The notes under the pieces were generated by a model, which was not told the DNA's origin, searched no databases, and was given only the letters and a program-made list of their open reading frames with translations. The position numbers and the translations under genes are program-made. Shown in pieces: positions 7,253-15,029 of a DNA stretch of 46,823 nucleotides. Source of the stretch: an uncultured Prevotella sp. (GTDB lineage Bacteria > Bacteroidota > Bacteroidia > Bacteroidales > Bacteroidaceae); contig ONHE01000072.1 of the NCBI GenBank assembly GCA_900317545.1, positions 1-46,823 on the forward strand, in the 5' to 3' direction. Positions within the stretch are counted from its first letter, which is position 1. Each line of letters opens with the position of its first letter.

Positions 7253-10120
7253 ATGAAGAAACTACTATCGCTCCCGCCCAATTTGGTGGGCTGTTTCCAT
7301 GCGCTGACAGGCTACAGTGAGCGCGACTGGTTCTGCACCAACGATCCCGTCGGACATAAGTTAGGGTCGGGTGGGGGATCGGCTTGGCTGCTCCGGGAAG
7401 CCTTCCGGCATGACCGTTCGCTTGGCTACGATGTTACGGACGGCGATGAGGAGGCTTTCAGCCAGTGGCTTGCAGAGGACCGCAGACTGTTGCTCCATGC
7501 CGGAGGACAGAGCAGGCGGTTGCCGGCCTATGCACCTTCGGGCAAGATACTCACGCCCATTCCCGTCTTCAGATGGGAGCGGGGACAGCGCCTCTCACAG
7601 GATCTGCTGTCGTTGCAGATCCCCCTTTACAGGCAGATCATGGATGCTGCGCCGGCTCATCTGCATACGATGATCGTCAGTGGGGATGTCTATATTCGCG
7701 CCACACAGCCCCTCCAGCCCATTCCGGAGGCTGATGTGGTCTGCTATGGACTATGGCTTGGTCCCGAGATTGCAAAGAACCACGGCGTCTTCGTGTCATC
7801 CCGGCAGTCGCCGTCGGTGCTCAAGTGCATGCTCCAGAAACCGTCTCTGCAGACCTTAGGTGAGCTTCAGAAGGATCACTTTTACCTGACGGACATCGGC
7901 ATCTGGCTGCTTTCGGACCGGGCGGTGAAGGTACTCATGGCCCGCGCAACGCGTGAGGGCAAGACCGTCGGCTATGATCTCTACGGGGAGTTCGGCTGCT
8001 GTTTAGGTACCGATCCGACGCTCTCGGATGCCGACATCGCATCGCTGACAGTTGCGATCCTCCCTCTTCCGGGTGGCGAATTCTATCACTTCGGCACCTC
8101 CCGCGAGATCATCTCGTCGACACTTGCCATCCAGAACCTCGTCAATGACCAGCGCCTCATCATGCACAGGTCGCTCAAGCCGCATCCGTCCATGTTCGTT
8201 CAGAACGCGCAAGTATGGATCCGGATCACCGAGGAGAATCAGAACCTCTGGATTGAGAACAGCTTCCTGAGCGAGGGGTGGACCATCAGCCATGACCATA
8301 TCATCACGGGCGTGCCGGAAAACAACTGGACCGTCCGGCTCGAAGCAGGCCAGTGCGTAGACGTCGTGCCCGTCGGTGAGACCGGATATGCCGTCCGTCC
8401 CTATGGCATCCAAGATGCCTTCCGCGGCGACTTGCATGATCCGTCGACGCGCTACATGGGATCTCCGTTCGCCGCATGGGCTTCCGCGCGCGCCATAGCT
8501 ATCGAACGCATCAACGGGAACAAGGATCTCCAGTCGGCAGAGCTGTTCCCCGTCGTCGACAACTTGAACGACTTGGGGCTCGTGCTGCGGTGGATGCTCA
8601 ACGAACCGACGCTGGATGGCGGCCGCATCGTGTGGCAGACGGCCCGCAAGATCAGTGCGGACCAGATCGCTGCCGAGGCCAATCTGCAGCGCTTGGTGGA
8701 TCAGCGGCGGGAGAACAGAACCATGAACTGGTCCTTCCTGGCACGCAATCACGCCCACAGCGTGTTCTATCAGATCGACCTTGACGATGCTGCACATGAG
8801 TTTGCTGACCGCCATATCGCCGAGCCTTCACCCTTGAGCGACCGCGAACCGCTGCTTACGCGCATCCATGATGCCATGTTCCGGTCGGAGATGGAGCGTC
8901 TTCAGGGCAAGGAATATCAATCCAATGCCGACCGCGCTTTCAGTCTCTTGCGCGAAGGCCTCACCGCTCCGGTACTGGCACAGCGGCAGTCTCCGCGCAA
9001 ATCCGTATATGAAGACCAGATCGTCTGGGGACGTAGCCCGGTACGGATCGACCTTGCCGGAGGCTGGACGGACACGCCGCCCTATTGCCTCATGGAAGGT
9101 GGGTCGGTCATCAATGTGGCCATCGAGCTGAACGGACAGCCGCCCTTGCAGGCGTATGTGAAGCCTTGCAAGGCGTCGCACATCATCCTTCGAAGCATCG
9201 ACTTGGGCGCTTCGGAGGAGATCACGACCTTTGAGCAGCTGGCAGACTTCCGTCGCGTAGGCAATCCTTTCTCCATTCCGAAGGCTGCTTTGGTGCTCGC
9301 GGGATTCCAGCCCGGATTCTCTGCCGAGCGCTATGACACCTTGCAGGACCAGCTGAACGACTTCGGCTGTGGCATGGAGGTGACATTGCTCTCGGCCATT
9401 CCTGCCGGCAGTGGTCTCGGAACCAGCAGTCTGCTGGCTTCAACAGTGCTCGGAGCACTCAATGATTTCTGTGGTCTGATGTGGGATAAGAGCGAGATCG
9501 GGAAGCGAACATTGGTCCTCGAGCAACTCCTGACCACCGGCGGAGGATGGCAAGATCAGTTCGGAGGGCTGCTCCCAGGTATCAAATTGCTGCAGACTGG
9601 CAGTGGTTTTGATCAGAATCCCGTCACACGCTGGCTTCCCGTCGATCTCTTCACGCAGCCTGAATACAAGGATTGCCACCTGCTTTATTATACAGGTGTC
9701 ACCCGCACGGCGAAGTCGATTCTCTCCGATATCGTGCGTAGGATGTTCCTCAACCAGCATGACGAACTGGCCATATTGCGGCAGATGAAAGGCCATGCGA
9801 TGGATCTCTACGAGGCAATTCAGCGCAACGACTTCACCATGATGGGCTCCCTGATCCGTAAGACATGGTTTCAGAACCAAGCGATCGACAGCGGAACGAA
9901 TCCCGAAAGCATCCAGTGCCTGACCGATCTGATTGATGATCTGTGCTTAGGTTACAAGCTTCCCGGTGCTGGAGGTGGCGGCTATCTCTACATGGTGGCC
10001 AAAGATCCCGAGGCGGCAGCACGCATCAAGCAGGTCTTAAATGACAACCGCAGGAACCGGAATGCGCGTTTTGTCCGCATGACCCTTAGCAATCAAGGCA
10101 TCCAAGTGTCAAGGAGCTGA
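7253..10120 (+). CDS. fkp: Bifunctional fucokinase/fucose-1-phosphate guanylyltransferase
   Basis: Converts L-fucose to fucose-1-phosphate and then to GDP-L-fucose, the donor used by Bacteroidetes to decorate capsule and surface glycoproteins. With the start at 7253 (MKKLLSLPPN) the protein has 955 residues, close to the roughly 950 of characterised Fkp. The N-terminal half is the pyrophosphorylase, with GGQSRRLPAYAPSGK near residues 84-98. The C-terminal half is a GHMP kinase with VRIDLAGGWTDTPPY near residue 598 and the ATP-binding loop IPAGSGLGTSS at about 716-726; a late GAGGGGYL glycine-rich motif completes it. It is divergent from fucP. Confidence 0.96.
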   Translation: MKKLLSLPPNLVGCFHALTGYSERDWFCTNDPVGHKLGSGGGSAWLLREAFRHDRSLGYDVTDGDEEAFSQWLAEDRRLLLHAGGQSRRLPAYAPSGKILTPIPVFRWERGQRLSQDLLSLQIPLYRQIMDAAPAHLHTMIVSGDVYIRATQPLQPIPEADVVCYGLWLGPEIAKNHGVFVSSRQSPSVLKCMLQKPSLQTLGELQKDHFYLTDIGIWLLSDRAVKVLMARATREGKTVGYDLYGEFGCCLGTDPTLSDADIASLTVAILPLPGGEFYHFGTSREIISSTLAIQNLVNDQRLIMHRSLKPHPSMFVQNAQVWIRITEENQNLWIENSFLSEGWTISHDHIITGVPENNWTVRLEAGQCVDVVPVGETGYAVRPYGIQDAFRGDLHDPSTRYMGSPFAAWASARAIAIERINGNKDLQSAELFPVVDNLNDLGLVLRWMLNEPTLDGGRIVWQTARKISADQIAAEANLQRLVDQRRENRTMNWSFLARNHAHSVFYQIDLDDAAHEFADRHIAEPSPLSDREPLLTRIHDAMFRSEMERLQGKEYQSNADRAFSLLREGLTAPVLAQRQSPRKSVYEDQIVWGRSPVRIDLAGGWTDTPPYCLMEGGSVINVAIELNGQPPLQAYVKPCKASHIILRSIDLGASEEITTFEQLADFRRVGNPFSIPKAALVLAGFQPGFSAERYDTLQDQLNDFGCGMEVTLLSAIPAGSGLGTSSLLASTVLGALNDFCGLMWDKSEIGKRTLVLEQLLTTGGGWQDQFGGLLPGIKLLQTGSGFDQNPVTRWLPVDLFTQPEYKDCHLLYYTGVTRTAKSILSDIVRRMFLNQHDELAILRQMKGHAMDLYEAIQRNDFTMMGSLIRKTWFQNQAIDSGTNPESIQCLTDLIDDLCLGYKLPGAGGGGYLYMVAKDPEAAARIKQVLNDNRRNRNARFVRMTLSNQGIQVSRS

Positions 10121-10158
10121 GGCCGGAGGATAACGCTGACAAACGGGAAAGATCACTG

Positions 10159-10224
10159 TTGTATCTTTTCATGACCGATATTGAATCTTTTAAAGATCGG
10201 TATTGGATCTTCGGAAGAATGATA
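10159..10224 (+). repeat. Three-unit 22-bp tandem repeat (locus D)
   Basis: TTG(T/A/G)ATCTT recurs at 10159, 10181 and 10203, exactly 22 nt apart, and each unit ends in a (G/T)ATA-like tetramer. The sequence differs from the GC-rich arrays at 5293-5458 and 14647-14954 but the period is the same. It fills half of the 132-nt gap between fkp and the Nudix gene and could overlap the promoter of the latter. Confidence 0.65.
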
Positions 10225-10252
10225 TTTAAACTGCAAAAGCACTATATATAAT

Positions 10253-10690
10253 ATGTATACCTATAAATATCCGCATCCGGCAGTAACGGCCGACTGCATC
10301 GTATTTGCCCACGATGGCGATGACGTGCTGGTTCTGCTCATCCAACGGCTGCATGATCCGTTCTGCGGATGCTGGGCCTTTCCGGGCGGTTTCATGAATA
10401 TCGACGAGACGGCCGAGGCTGCCGCCGTGCGTGAATTGGAGGAGGAGACGGGACTGAAGATCGCTTCGGTCCGGCAAGTGGGAGCCTTCAGCCGGGTCGA
10501 CCGTGATCCCCGGGAGCGCGTGGTGACCGTCGCGTTCTATGCGGAGCTGCCTTCCGTGCAGTGCGTAAAGCCCGGAGACGATGCCGGAAGTGCCAGATGG
10601 TTCAGCCTCAAGCATCTTCCGTCGCTCGCGTTTGATCATTCGGAAATCTTAGAAGCCGCATACAGCCTATGGAGTTCAGCACTAAAGTAG
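10253..10690 (+). CDS. Nudix hydrolase (145 aa)
   Basis: Small cytosolic Nudix enzyme, probably hydrolysing a nucleoside-diphosphate derivative such as ADP-ribose. The Nudix box is complete: Gly46, Glu52, Arg60-Glu61-Leu62, Glu64-Glu65, Gly67 (pattern GX5EX7REUXEEXG). The preceding WAFPGGF is typical of the ADP-ribose pyrophosphatase/MutT group. Nudix-type regulators of sugar genes in Bacteroides carry an added C-terminal winged helix and are longer; none is present here, so regulation of the nearby xylose genes is unlikely. Its 3' end overlaps the GSCFA gene by 22 nt, implying coupled translation. Confidence 0.9.
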   Translation: MYTYKYPHPAVTADCIVFAHDGDDVLVLLIQRLHDPFCGCWAFPGGFMNIDETAEAAAVRELEEETGLKIASVRQVGAFSRVDRDPRERVVTVAFYAELPSVQCVKPGDDAGSARWFSLKHLPSLAFDHSEILEAAYSLWSSALK

Positions 10691-11481
10691 AGATCCCGAA
10701 GGCTTCTTTCGAGATCGGACCCTGTGAGGAGATGCTCTTTGTGGGCAGTTGCTTCGCCCATAACATCGGTTCCCGGTTTCAGGAAAACATGTTCCGGGCC
10801 ACCGTGAATCCGTATGGGGTCATGTATAATCCGGCTTCCGTCCTGCATACTGTGGAGCGGTGGGAGGGCGATCCGCATGTGGCGGTCCTGACATTGGGCA
10901 CCAATCACGTCTACATAGAGCGGGGAACGGAGGCCATCGTGGACAACTGCCGCAAGCGTCCGCAGTCTCTGTTTCGTGAAGAATTACTCTCCGTCGATGC
11001 CTGCGCATCGTATTTGGGTCAGACTGTAGATCTCCTGACGCGGCGGAATCCTGAAGTGCAGGTCATCGTGACCGTCAGTCCGGTGCGCTATCGTAAGTAC
11101 GGCTATCCCGGGAGCCAACTTTCGAAGGCAACACTCCTGTTGGCTGCTGCGCGGATCACGGGCATGTATGCGAACGTGAGCTATTTTCCGGCTTATGAAA
11201 TCATGAACGATGAGCTGCGCGACTATCGCTTCTATGCCGCCGACATGATCCATCCGAGCGAACAAGCCGTGGCTTATATCTGGGAGAGATTTGCCGAATG
11301 CTACTTCGGCGAGGCCGTGCGCGCGTTCCTCCGGCAATGGGAGCCGATCCGGGAAGCATTGGCTCACCGGCCGTTCCATCCCGAGTCAGCCGAGTATCAG
11401 GCCTTCATGGCCCGGACGCAGGAAAAGTTTGCCGAATTGAAAGCAAAGTACCCGGAAATGCCGATGAATACTGTTAAATGA
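10669..11481 (+). CDS. GSCFA-family protein (270 aa)
   Basis: Protein with the defining GSCFA motif (VGSCFAHNIGSRF, residues 26-38) followed by NPYGVMYNPASV. Further conserved blocks are VSPVRYRKYG and a late ADMIHPSEQAVAYIWERF containing the HPS motif. The motif set resembles SGNH/GDSL hydrolases, with Ser in GSCFA and the Asp/His pair near the C-terminus, but no substrate is established. No signal peptide is seen. It starts inside the Nudix gene and is probably translated from the same mRNA. This pairing gives no firm clue to the role. Confidence 0.85.
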   Translation: MEFSTKVEIPKASFEIGPCEEMLFVGSCFAHNIGSRFQENMFRATVNPYGVMYNPASVLHTVERWEGDPHVAVLTLGTNHVYIERGTEAIVDNCRKRPQSLFREELLSVDACASYLGQTVDLLTRRNPEVQVIVTVSPVRYRKYGYPGSQLSKATLLLAAARITGMYANVSYFPAYEIMNDELRDYRFYAADMIHPSEQAVAYIWERFAECYFGEAVRAFLRQWEPIREALAHRPFHPESAEYQAFMARTQEKFAELKAKYPEMPMNTVK

Positions 11482-11557
11482 ATGCAAAATACTTTCGGAC
11501 CGCTGATTTTACACCATAAAAGAGTAAAAAATACACTTCCGTTTCAGTCATTTTTAT

Positions 11558-11565
11558 TATCTTTG
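11558..11565 (+). promoter_or_regulatory. -7 promoter motif TATCTTTG for xylB
   Basis: Exact TAnnTTTG match 60 nt before the xylB start codon, in an AT-rich 144-nt spacer after the GSCFA gene. The leader downstream contains repeated ACTTTAAC. Confidence 0.55.
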
Positions 11566-11625
11566 CCATCAGAACATAAAAACTTTAACTTGCACGTATC
11601 AACACTTTAACTAAAAACAATACGC

Positions 11626-13122
11626 ATGAGACAACATTTTTTATTAGGCTTCGATGTCGGAAGCAGTTCCGTGAAGGCTTCATTGGTGAATGTCGAGACA
11701 GGCGAATGTGCCGCTTCGGCCTTCTATCCCGAGCATGAGGCTCCGATCAAAGCCATCAGAGCCGGATGGGCAGAGCAGGACCCACAGATGTGGTGGAGCT
11801 ATGCGAAGTCGGCATTGGCCAAGGTCATGGCAGTGACAGGTGCGAAGGGCGAGGACGTGAAGGCCATCGGGATCTCCTATCAGATGCACGGACTGGTCTG
11901 CGTAGACAAGGAGCAGCAGGTGCTCCGCGATGCGATCATCTGGTGTGACTCGCGTGCCGTGCCCTACGGAACACGTGCCTTCAAGACGCTCGGAGCTGAA
12001 AGGTGTCTCGGCCATTTGCTCAATTCGCCCGGCAATTTCACCGCTTCCAAACTCGCCTGGGTCAAGGAGAACGAACCAGAAGTCTTCGAAAGGATCCACA
12101 AAGTCATGCTCCCGGGCGACTATATCGCCATGCGGCTGAGCGGGGAGATCAATACGACGATCGGAGGACTGTCGGAAGGCATGTTCTGGGACTTCAAAGA
12201 GAAGCGCGTGGCAGACTTTCTGATGGACTATTATGGATTCTCAGGCGATCTGATTGCTGACATCGTGCCGACGTTCAGCATACAATGCCGGGTCTCGAAG
12301 GCGGTTGCCGCCGAACTCGGACTGCAGGAAGGGACGCCGATCAGCTACCGTGCGGGCGACCAACCGAACAATGCTTTGAGTCTCAACGTGTTCAACCCGG
12401 GTGAGATCGCGTCTACGGCGGGAACGTCGGGGGTGGTCTATGGTGTGCTCGGATCGGTCAACTATGACCCCAAGAGCCGTGTCAACACTTTCGCTCACGT
12501 GAACTATACGACCGACACGGACCGATTAGGCGTGCTGCTCTGCATCAACGGGACGGGCATACTCAATGCCTGGGCGCGCCGGACGATAGCCCCCGAGGGT
12601 ATTTCCTATGCAGATATGAACGCGCTGTGTGCAACCGTTCCGACCGGTTCGGACGGGCTGACGGTGATTCCCTTCGGCAATGGAGCCGAGCGGGTGCTGG
12701 AGAATCGGGAAGTGGGATGCAGCATCCACGGCCTCGACTTCAACCGTCACGGCAAGGCGCATCTGCTGCGTGCCGCCCAGGAAGGCATCGTGTTCAGCTT
12801 CTGCTATGGCATGGAAATCATGCGGGAAATGGGCATGGACATCCGTAAGATACACGCCGGGCGCGCCAACATGTTCCTCAGCCCGCTGTTCCGTGAAACC
12901 TTAGCCACCGTCTCGGGTGCCACCATCGAACTCTATGAGACTGACGGCAGTGTCGGAGCAGCCAAGGGAGCCGGCATCGGATGCGGCATCTACAAGGACC
13001 ACAACGAAGCTTTCGCGACGCTGCGGCAGCTTGCAGTCATCGCCCCCGATGCTTCCGCCCGTGCGGCCTGCATGGAAGCCTACGCCCGTTGGAAGTCTGT
13101 CTTGGCTCAGACCATCGCCTGA
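11626..13122 (+). CDS. xylB: Xylulokinase
   Basis: FGGY-family sugar kinase of 498 residues that phosphorylates D-xylulose to xylulose-5-phosphate for the pentose phosphate pathway. The N-terminal phosphate-binding loop reads GFDVGSSSVK. YQMHGLVCVD and IIWCDSRAV are the xylulokinase sugar-site motifs, and YRAGDQPNNAL contains the probable catalytic Asp. The C-terminal GSVGAAKGAGIG glycine-rich segment binds ATP. It lies 110 nt upstream of xylA in the same direction, so the two are probably co-transcribed. Confidence 0.93.
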   Translation: MRQHFLLGFDVGSSSVKASLVNVETGECAASAFYPEHEAPIKAIRAGWAEQDPQMWWSYAKSALAKVMAVTGAKGEDVKAIGISYQMHGLVCVDKEQQVLRDAIIWCDSRAVPYGTRAFKTLGAERCLGHLLNSPGNFTASKLAWVKENEPEVFERIHKVMLPGDYIAMRLSGEINTTIGGLSEGMFWDFKEKRVADFLMDYYGFSGDLIADIVPTFSIQCRVSKAVAAELGLQEGTPISYRAGDQPNNALSLNVFNPGEIASTAGTSGVVYGVLGSVNYDPKSRVNTFAHVNYTTDTDRLGVLLCINGTGILNAWARRTIAPEGISYADMNALCATVPTGSDGLTVIPFGNGAERVLENREVGCSIHGLDFNRHGKAHLLRAAQEGIVFSFCYGMEIMREMGMDIRKIHAGRANMFLSPLFRETLATVSGATIELYETDGSVGAAKGAGIGCGIYKDHNEAFATLRQLAVIAPDASARAACMEAYARWKSVLAQTIA

Positions 13123-13149
13123 ACGAATCTGACATGCCCGACACATAAA

Positions 13150-13232
13150 ACTCAAAACATCCAACTCACAGAATCCAAACTCATATCTTAGAAACTTAAA
13201 CTTACAACTCATAAACTTACAACTTACAACTT
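13150..13232 (+). promoter_or_regulatory. G-poor, repeat-containing leader before xylA
   Basis: The stretch has only two G residues in about 83 nt and repeats AACTTACAACT-like units (for example CTTACAACT three times between 13196 and 13232). Such a leader should be almost unstructured as RNA. No TAnnTTTG motif lies in the gap, which fits translation from an xylB-xylA transcript. Confidence 0.5.
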
Positions 13233-14555
13233 ATGATGACTAAAGAGTATTTCCCTGGAATCGGCAAGATTCCTTTTGAAGGACCTGCGTCCAAGAATCC
13301 AATGGCTTTCCACTACTATGACCCCGAAAAGATGGTCAAAGGAAAAAAGATGAAAGACTGGCTGAAGTTCGCCATGGCATGGTGGCACACCCTCGGGCAG
13401 GCAAGTGGCGACCAGTTTGGTGGCCAGACCCGAAGCTATGAATGGGACAAAGCCGAGGACGCCTTGCAGCGTGCGAAAGACAAGATGGATGCCGGTTTCG
13501 AGATCATGGACAAGCTCGGGATCAACTACTTCTGCTTTCACGACGTTGATCTCTGCGATCCTTCCGACGACATAGACGAATACGAGCGCAACATGAAGGC
13601 CATTACGGACTATGCACTCGAAAAGATGAAGCAGTTTCCCCATATCCATCTGCTCTGGGGAACAGCCAATGTCTTCAGCCACAAGCGCTACATGAACGGT
13701 GCGGCAACAAATCCCAACTTCGACGTAGTGGCCCATGCGGCGCTGCAGATCAAGAATGCGATCGACGCGACCATCAAGCTCGGTGGAACCAACTACGTCT
13801 TCTGGGGCGGCCGCGAAGGCTATCAGAGCTTGCTGAACACGCAGATGCAGCGCGAGAAAGACCATCTGGCCAACATGCTGAAGGCTGCCCGCGACTATGC
13901 GCGTGCACAGGGATTCACCGGCACATTCCTCATCGAGCCGAAGCCGTGCGAGCCTACGAAGCATCAGTATGATGTCGACGTGGAGACCGTGATCGGCTTC
14001 CTGCGTGCCCACGGACTGGACAAGGACTTCAAAGTCAATATCGAAGTGAACCACGCCACACTGGCACACCACACCTTCGAGCATGAATTGGCTGTGGCAG
14101 TGGACAACGGCATGCTCGGCAGCATCGACGCCAACCGCGGCGACTATCAGAATGGATGGGACACGGACCAGTTCCCTATCGACAACTTTGAGTTGACCCA
14201 GGCCATGCTGCAGGTGATCCGCAACGGCGGACTCGGCAATGGCGGCAGCAACTTCGACGCCAAGGTGCGCCGCAACTCCACTGATCCCGAAGATCTTTTC
14301 ATCGCCCATATCAGCGGTATGGATGCCATGGCCCGCGCCTTGGAGAATGCTGCCGCGATCTTAGATGAAAGCCCACTGCCTCAGATGTTGCATGACCGCT
14401 ACGCCAGCTTCGACAGTGGCGAAGGCAAGAAGTTTGAAGACGGACAACTGACATTGGAACAGTTGGCCGACTATGCCAAGCAAGTGGGAGAGCCGAAACA
14501 GATCTCCGGCAAGCAAGAACTCTACGAGACGATCGTCGCGCTCTACGCCAAGTAA
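13233..14555 (+). CDS. xylA: Xylose isomerase (class II)
   Basis: Cytosolic isomerase converting D-xylose to D-xylulose. The 440-residue length and N-terminal extension ([14 protein letters not shown]) mark the long class II form. Catalytic His103 and Asp106 lie in FCFHDVD; the metal-site residues Glu235 and Lys237 (FLIEPKP), Glu271, His274 (EVNHATLA) and Asp299 (GSIDANRGD) are present, with Asp310/Asp312 following in WDTDQFP. Two adjacent Met codons leave a one-codon doubt about the start. It works directly with xylB upstream; the xylosidases and symporter nearby supply its substrate. Confidence 0.97.
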   Translation: MMTKEYFPGIGKIPFEGPASKNPMAFHYYDPEKMVKGKKMKDWLKFAMAWWHTLGQASGDQFGGQTRSYEWDKAEDALQRAKDKMDAGFEIMDKLGINYFCFHDVDLCDPSDDIDEYERNMKAITDYALEKMKQFPHIHLLWGTANVFSHKRYMNGAATNPNFDVVAHAALQIKNAIDATIKLGGTNYVFWGGREGYQSLLNTQMQREKDHLANMLKAARDYARAQGFTGTFLIEPKPCEPTKHQYDVDVETVIGFLRAHGLDKDFKVNIEVNHATLAHHTFEHELAVAVDNGMLGSIDANRGDYQNGWDTDQFPIDNFELTQAMLQVIRNGGLGNGGSNFDAKVRRNSTDPEDLFIAHISGMDAMARALENAAAILDESPLPQMLHDRYASFDSGEGKKFEDGQLTLEQLADYAKQVGEPKQISGKQELYETIVALYAK

Positions 14556-14576
14556 GCGCCCCGAAGCCCCTTCCGA

Positions 14577-14657
14577 CCGTCCGGATCTGAACGCCGGACG
14601 GCCGGGAAACCGCCCGCCTGCCTCCCGTCCTTCCTCGGAAGGGAAGCGTCGGGCGGT
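14577..14657 (+). terminator. Paired GC-rich hairpins after xylA
   Basis: Two perfect 8-bp stems follow the stop codon: CCGTCCGG (14577-14584) with CCGGACGG (14594-14601), and ACCGCCCG (14609-14616) with CGGGCGGT (14650-14657), the latter enclosing an inner CCTTCC/GGAAGG pair. A pyrimidine tract rather than a T-run follows. They may weaken read-through into the GH43 gene or protect the xylA 3' end. Confidence 0.45.
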
Positions 14658-14954
14658 CTCTTCCTCACCGTCGGGCGTGCCCTCCGTGAGGAAATGTACC
14701 ATTCACGGTCTTTGATCCTATCGCTTTCCGTCCAGGAGAACTGTGCTTCCTGACAGGTAGTGCATCGCTTTCCGCCAAGTAACGTATTGTTTTCTGCCGG
14801 GATAGCACATCGCTTCCGGAGGGGTGCAGGGCAGTTGCACGTCACGTGCATGACAGCTGCACGCCCCGTGCAGGCATGCTGCACAAGCTCCAAAGCATAG
14901 CTCCCGGCTGTCAGGCAAATGGATGTCTGCCGGAAGGAGCAGGATCATAGATGC
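14647..14954 (+). repeat. Degenerate 22-bp tandem repeat array B
   Basis: Nearly the whole xylA-GH43 gap is built on a 22-nt period. CGTCGGGCG recurs at 14647 and 14669. GCTTTCC/GCTTCC/GTTTTCT-type cores occur at 14723, 14745, 14767, 14789 and 14812. Three units at 14824, 14846 and 14868 each have the dyad GTGCA-N7-TGCAC. The segment 14890-14911 matches 18 of 22 positions of the array A unit at 5326-5347. Adjacent units are more alike than distant ones, as expected for tandem duplication. No protein-coding potential was seen. Confidence 0.75.
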
Positions 14955-15029
14955 TGCAAAGACGAGAGACGCCTGTCAGGAAAACAGCAGGCGAATACTG
15001 AAAAACTAATTCAATCAACTCAAACCGAT

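Noticed and set aside
10253-10690. Nudix gene as the xylose regulator
   Set aside because: Bacteroides Nudix-type sugar regulators carry a C-terminal winged helix. This 145-residue protein has none and its catalytic Nudix box is intact.
13224-14309. 361-codon - strand frame opposite xylA
   Set aside because: Antisense to a gene with all catalytic residues in place; no family features.
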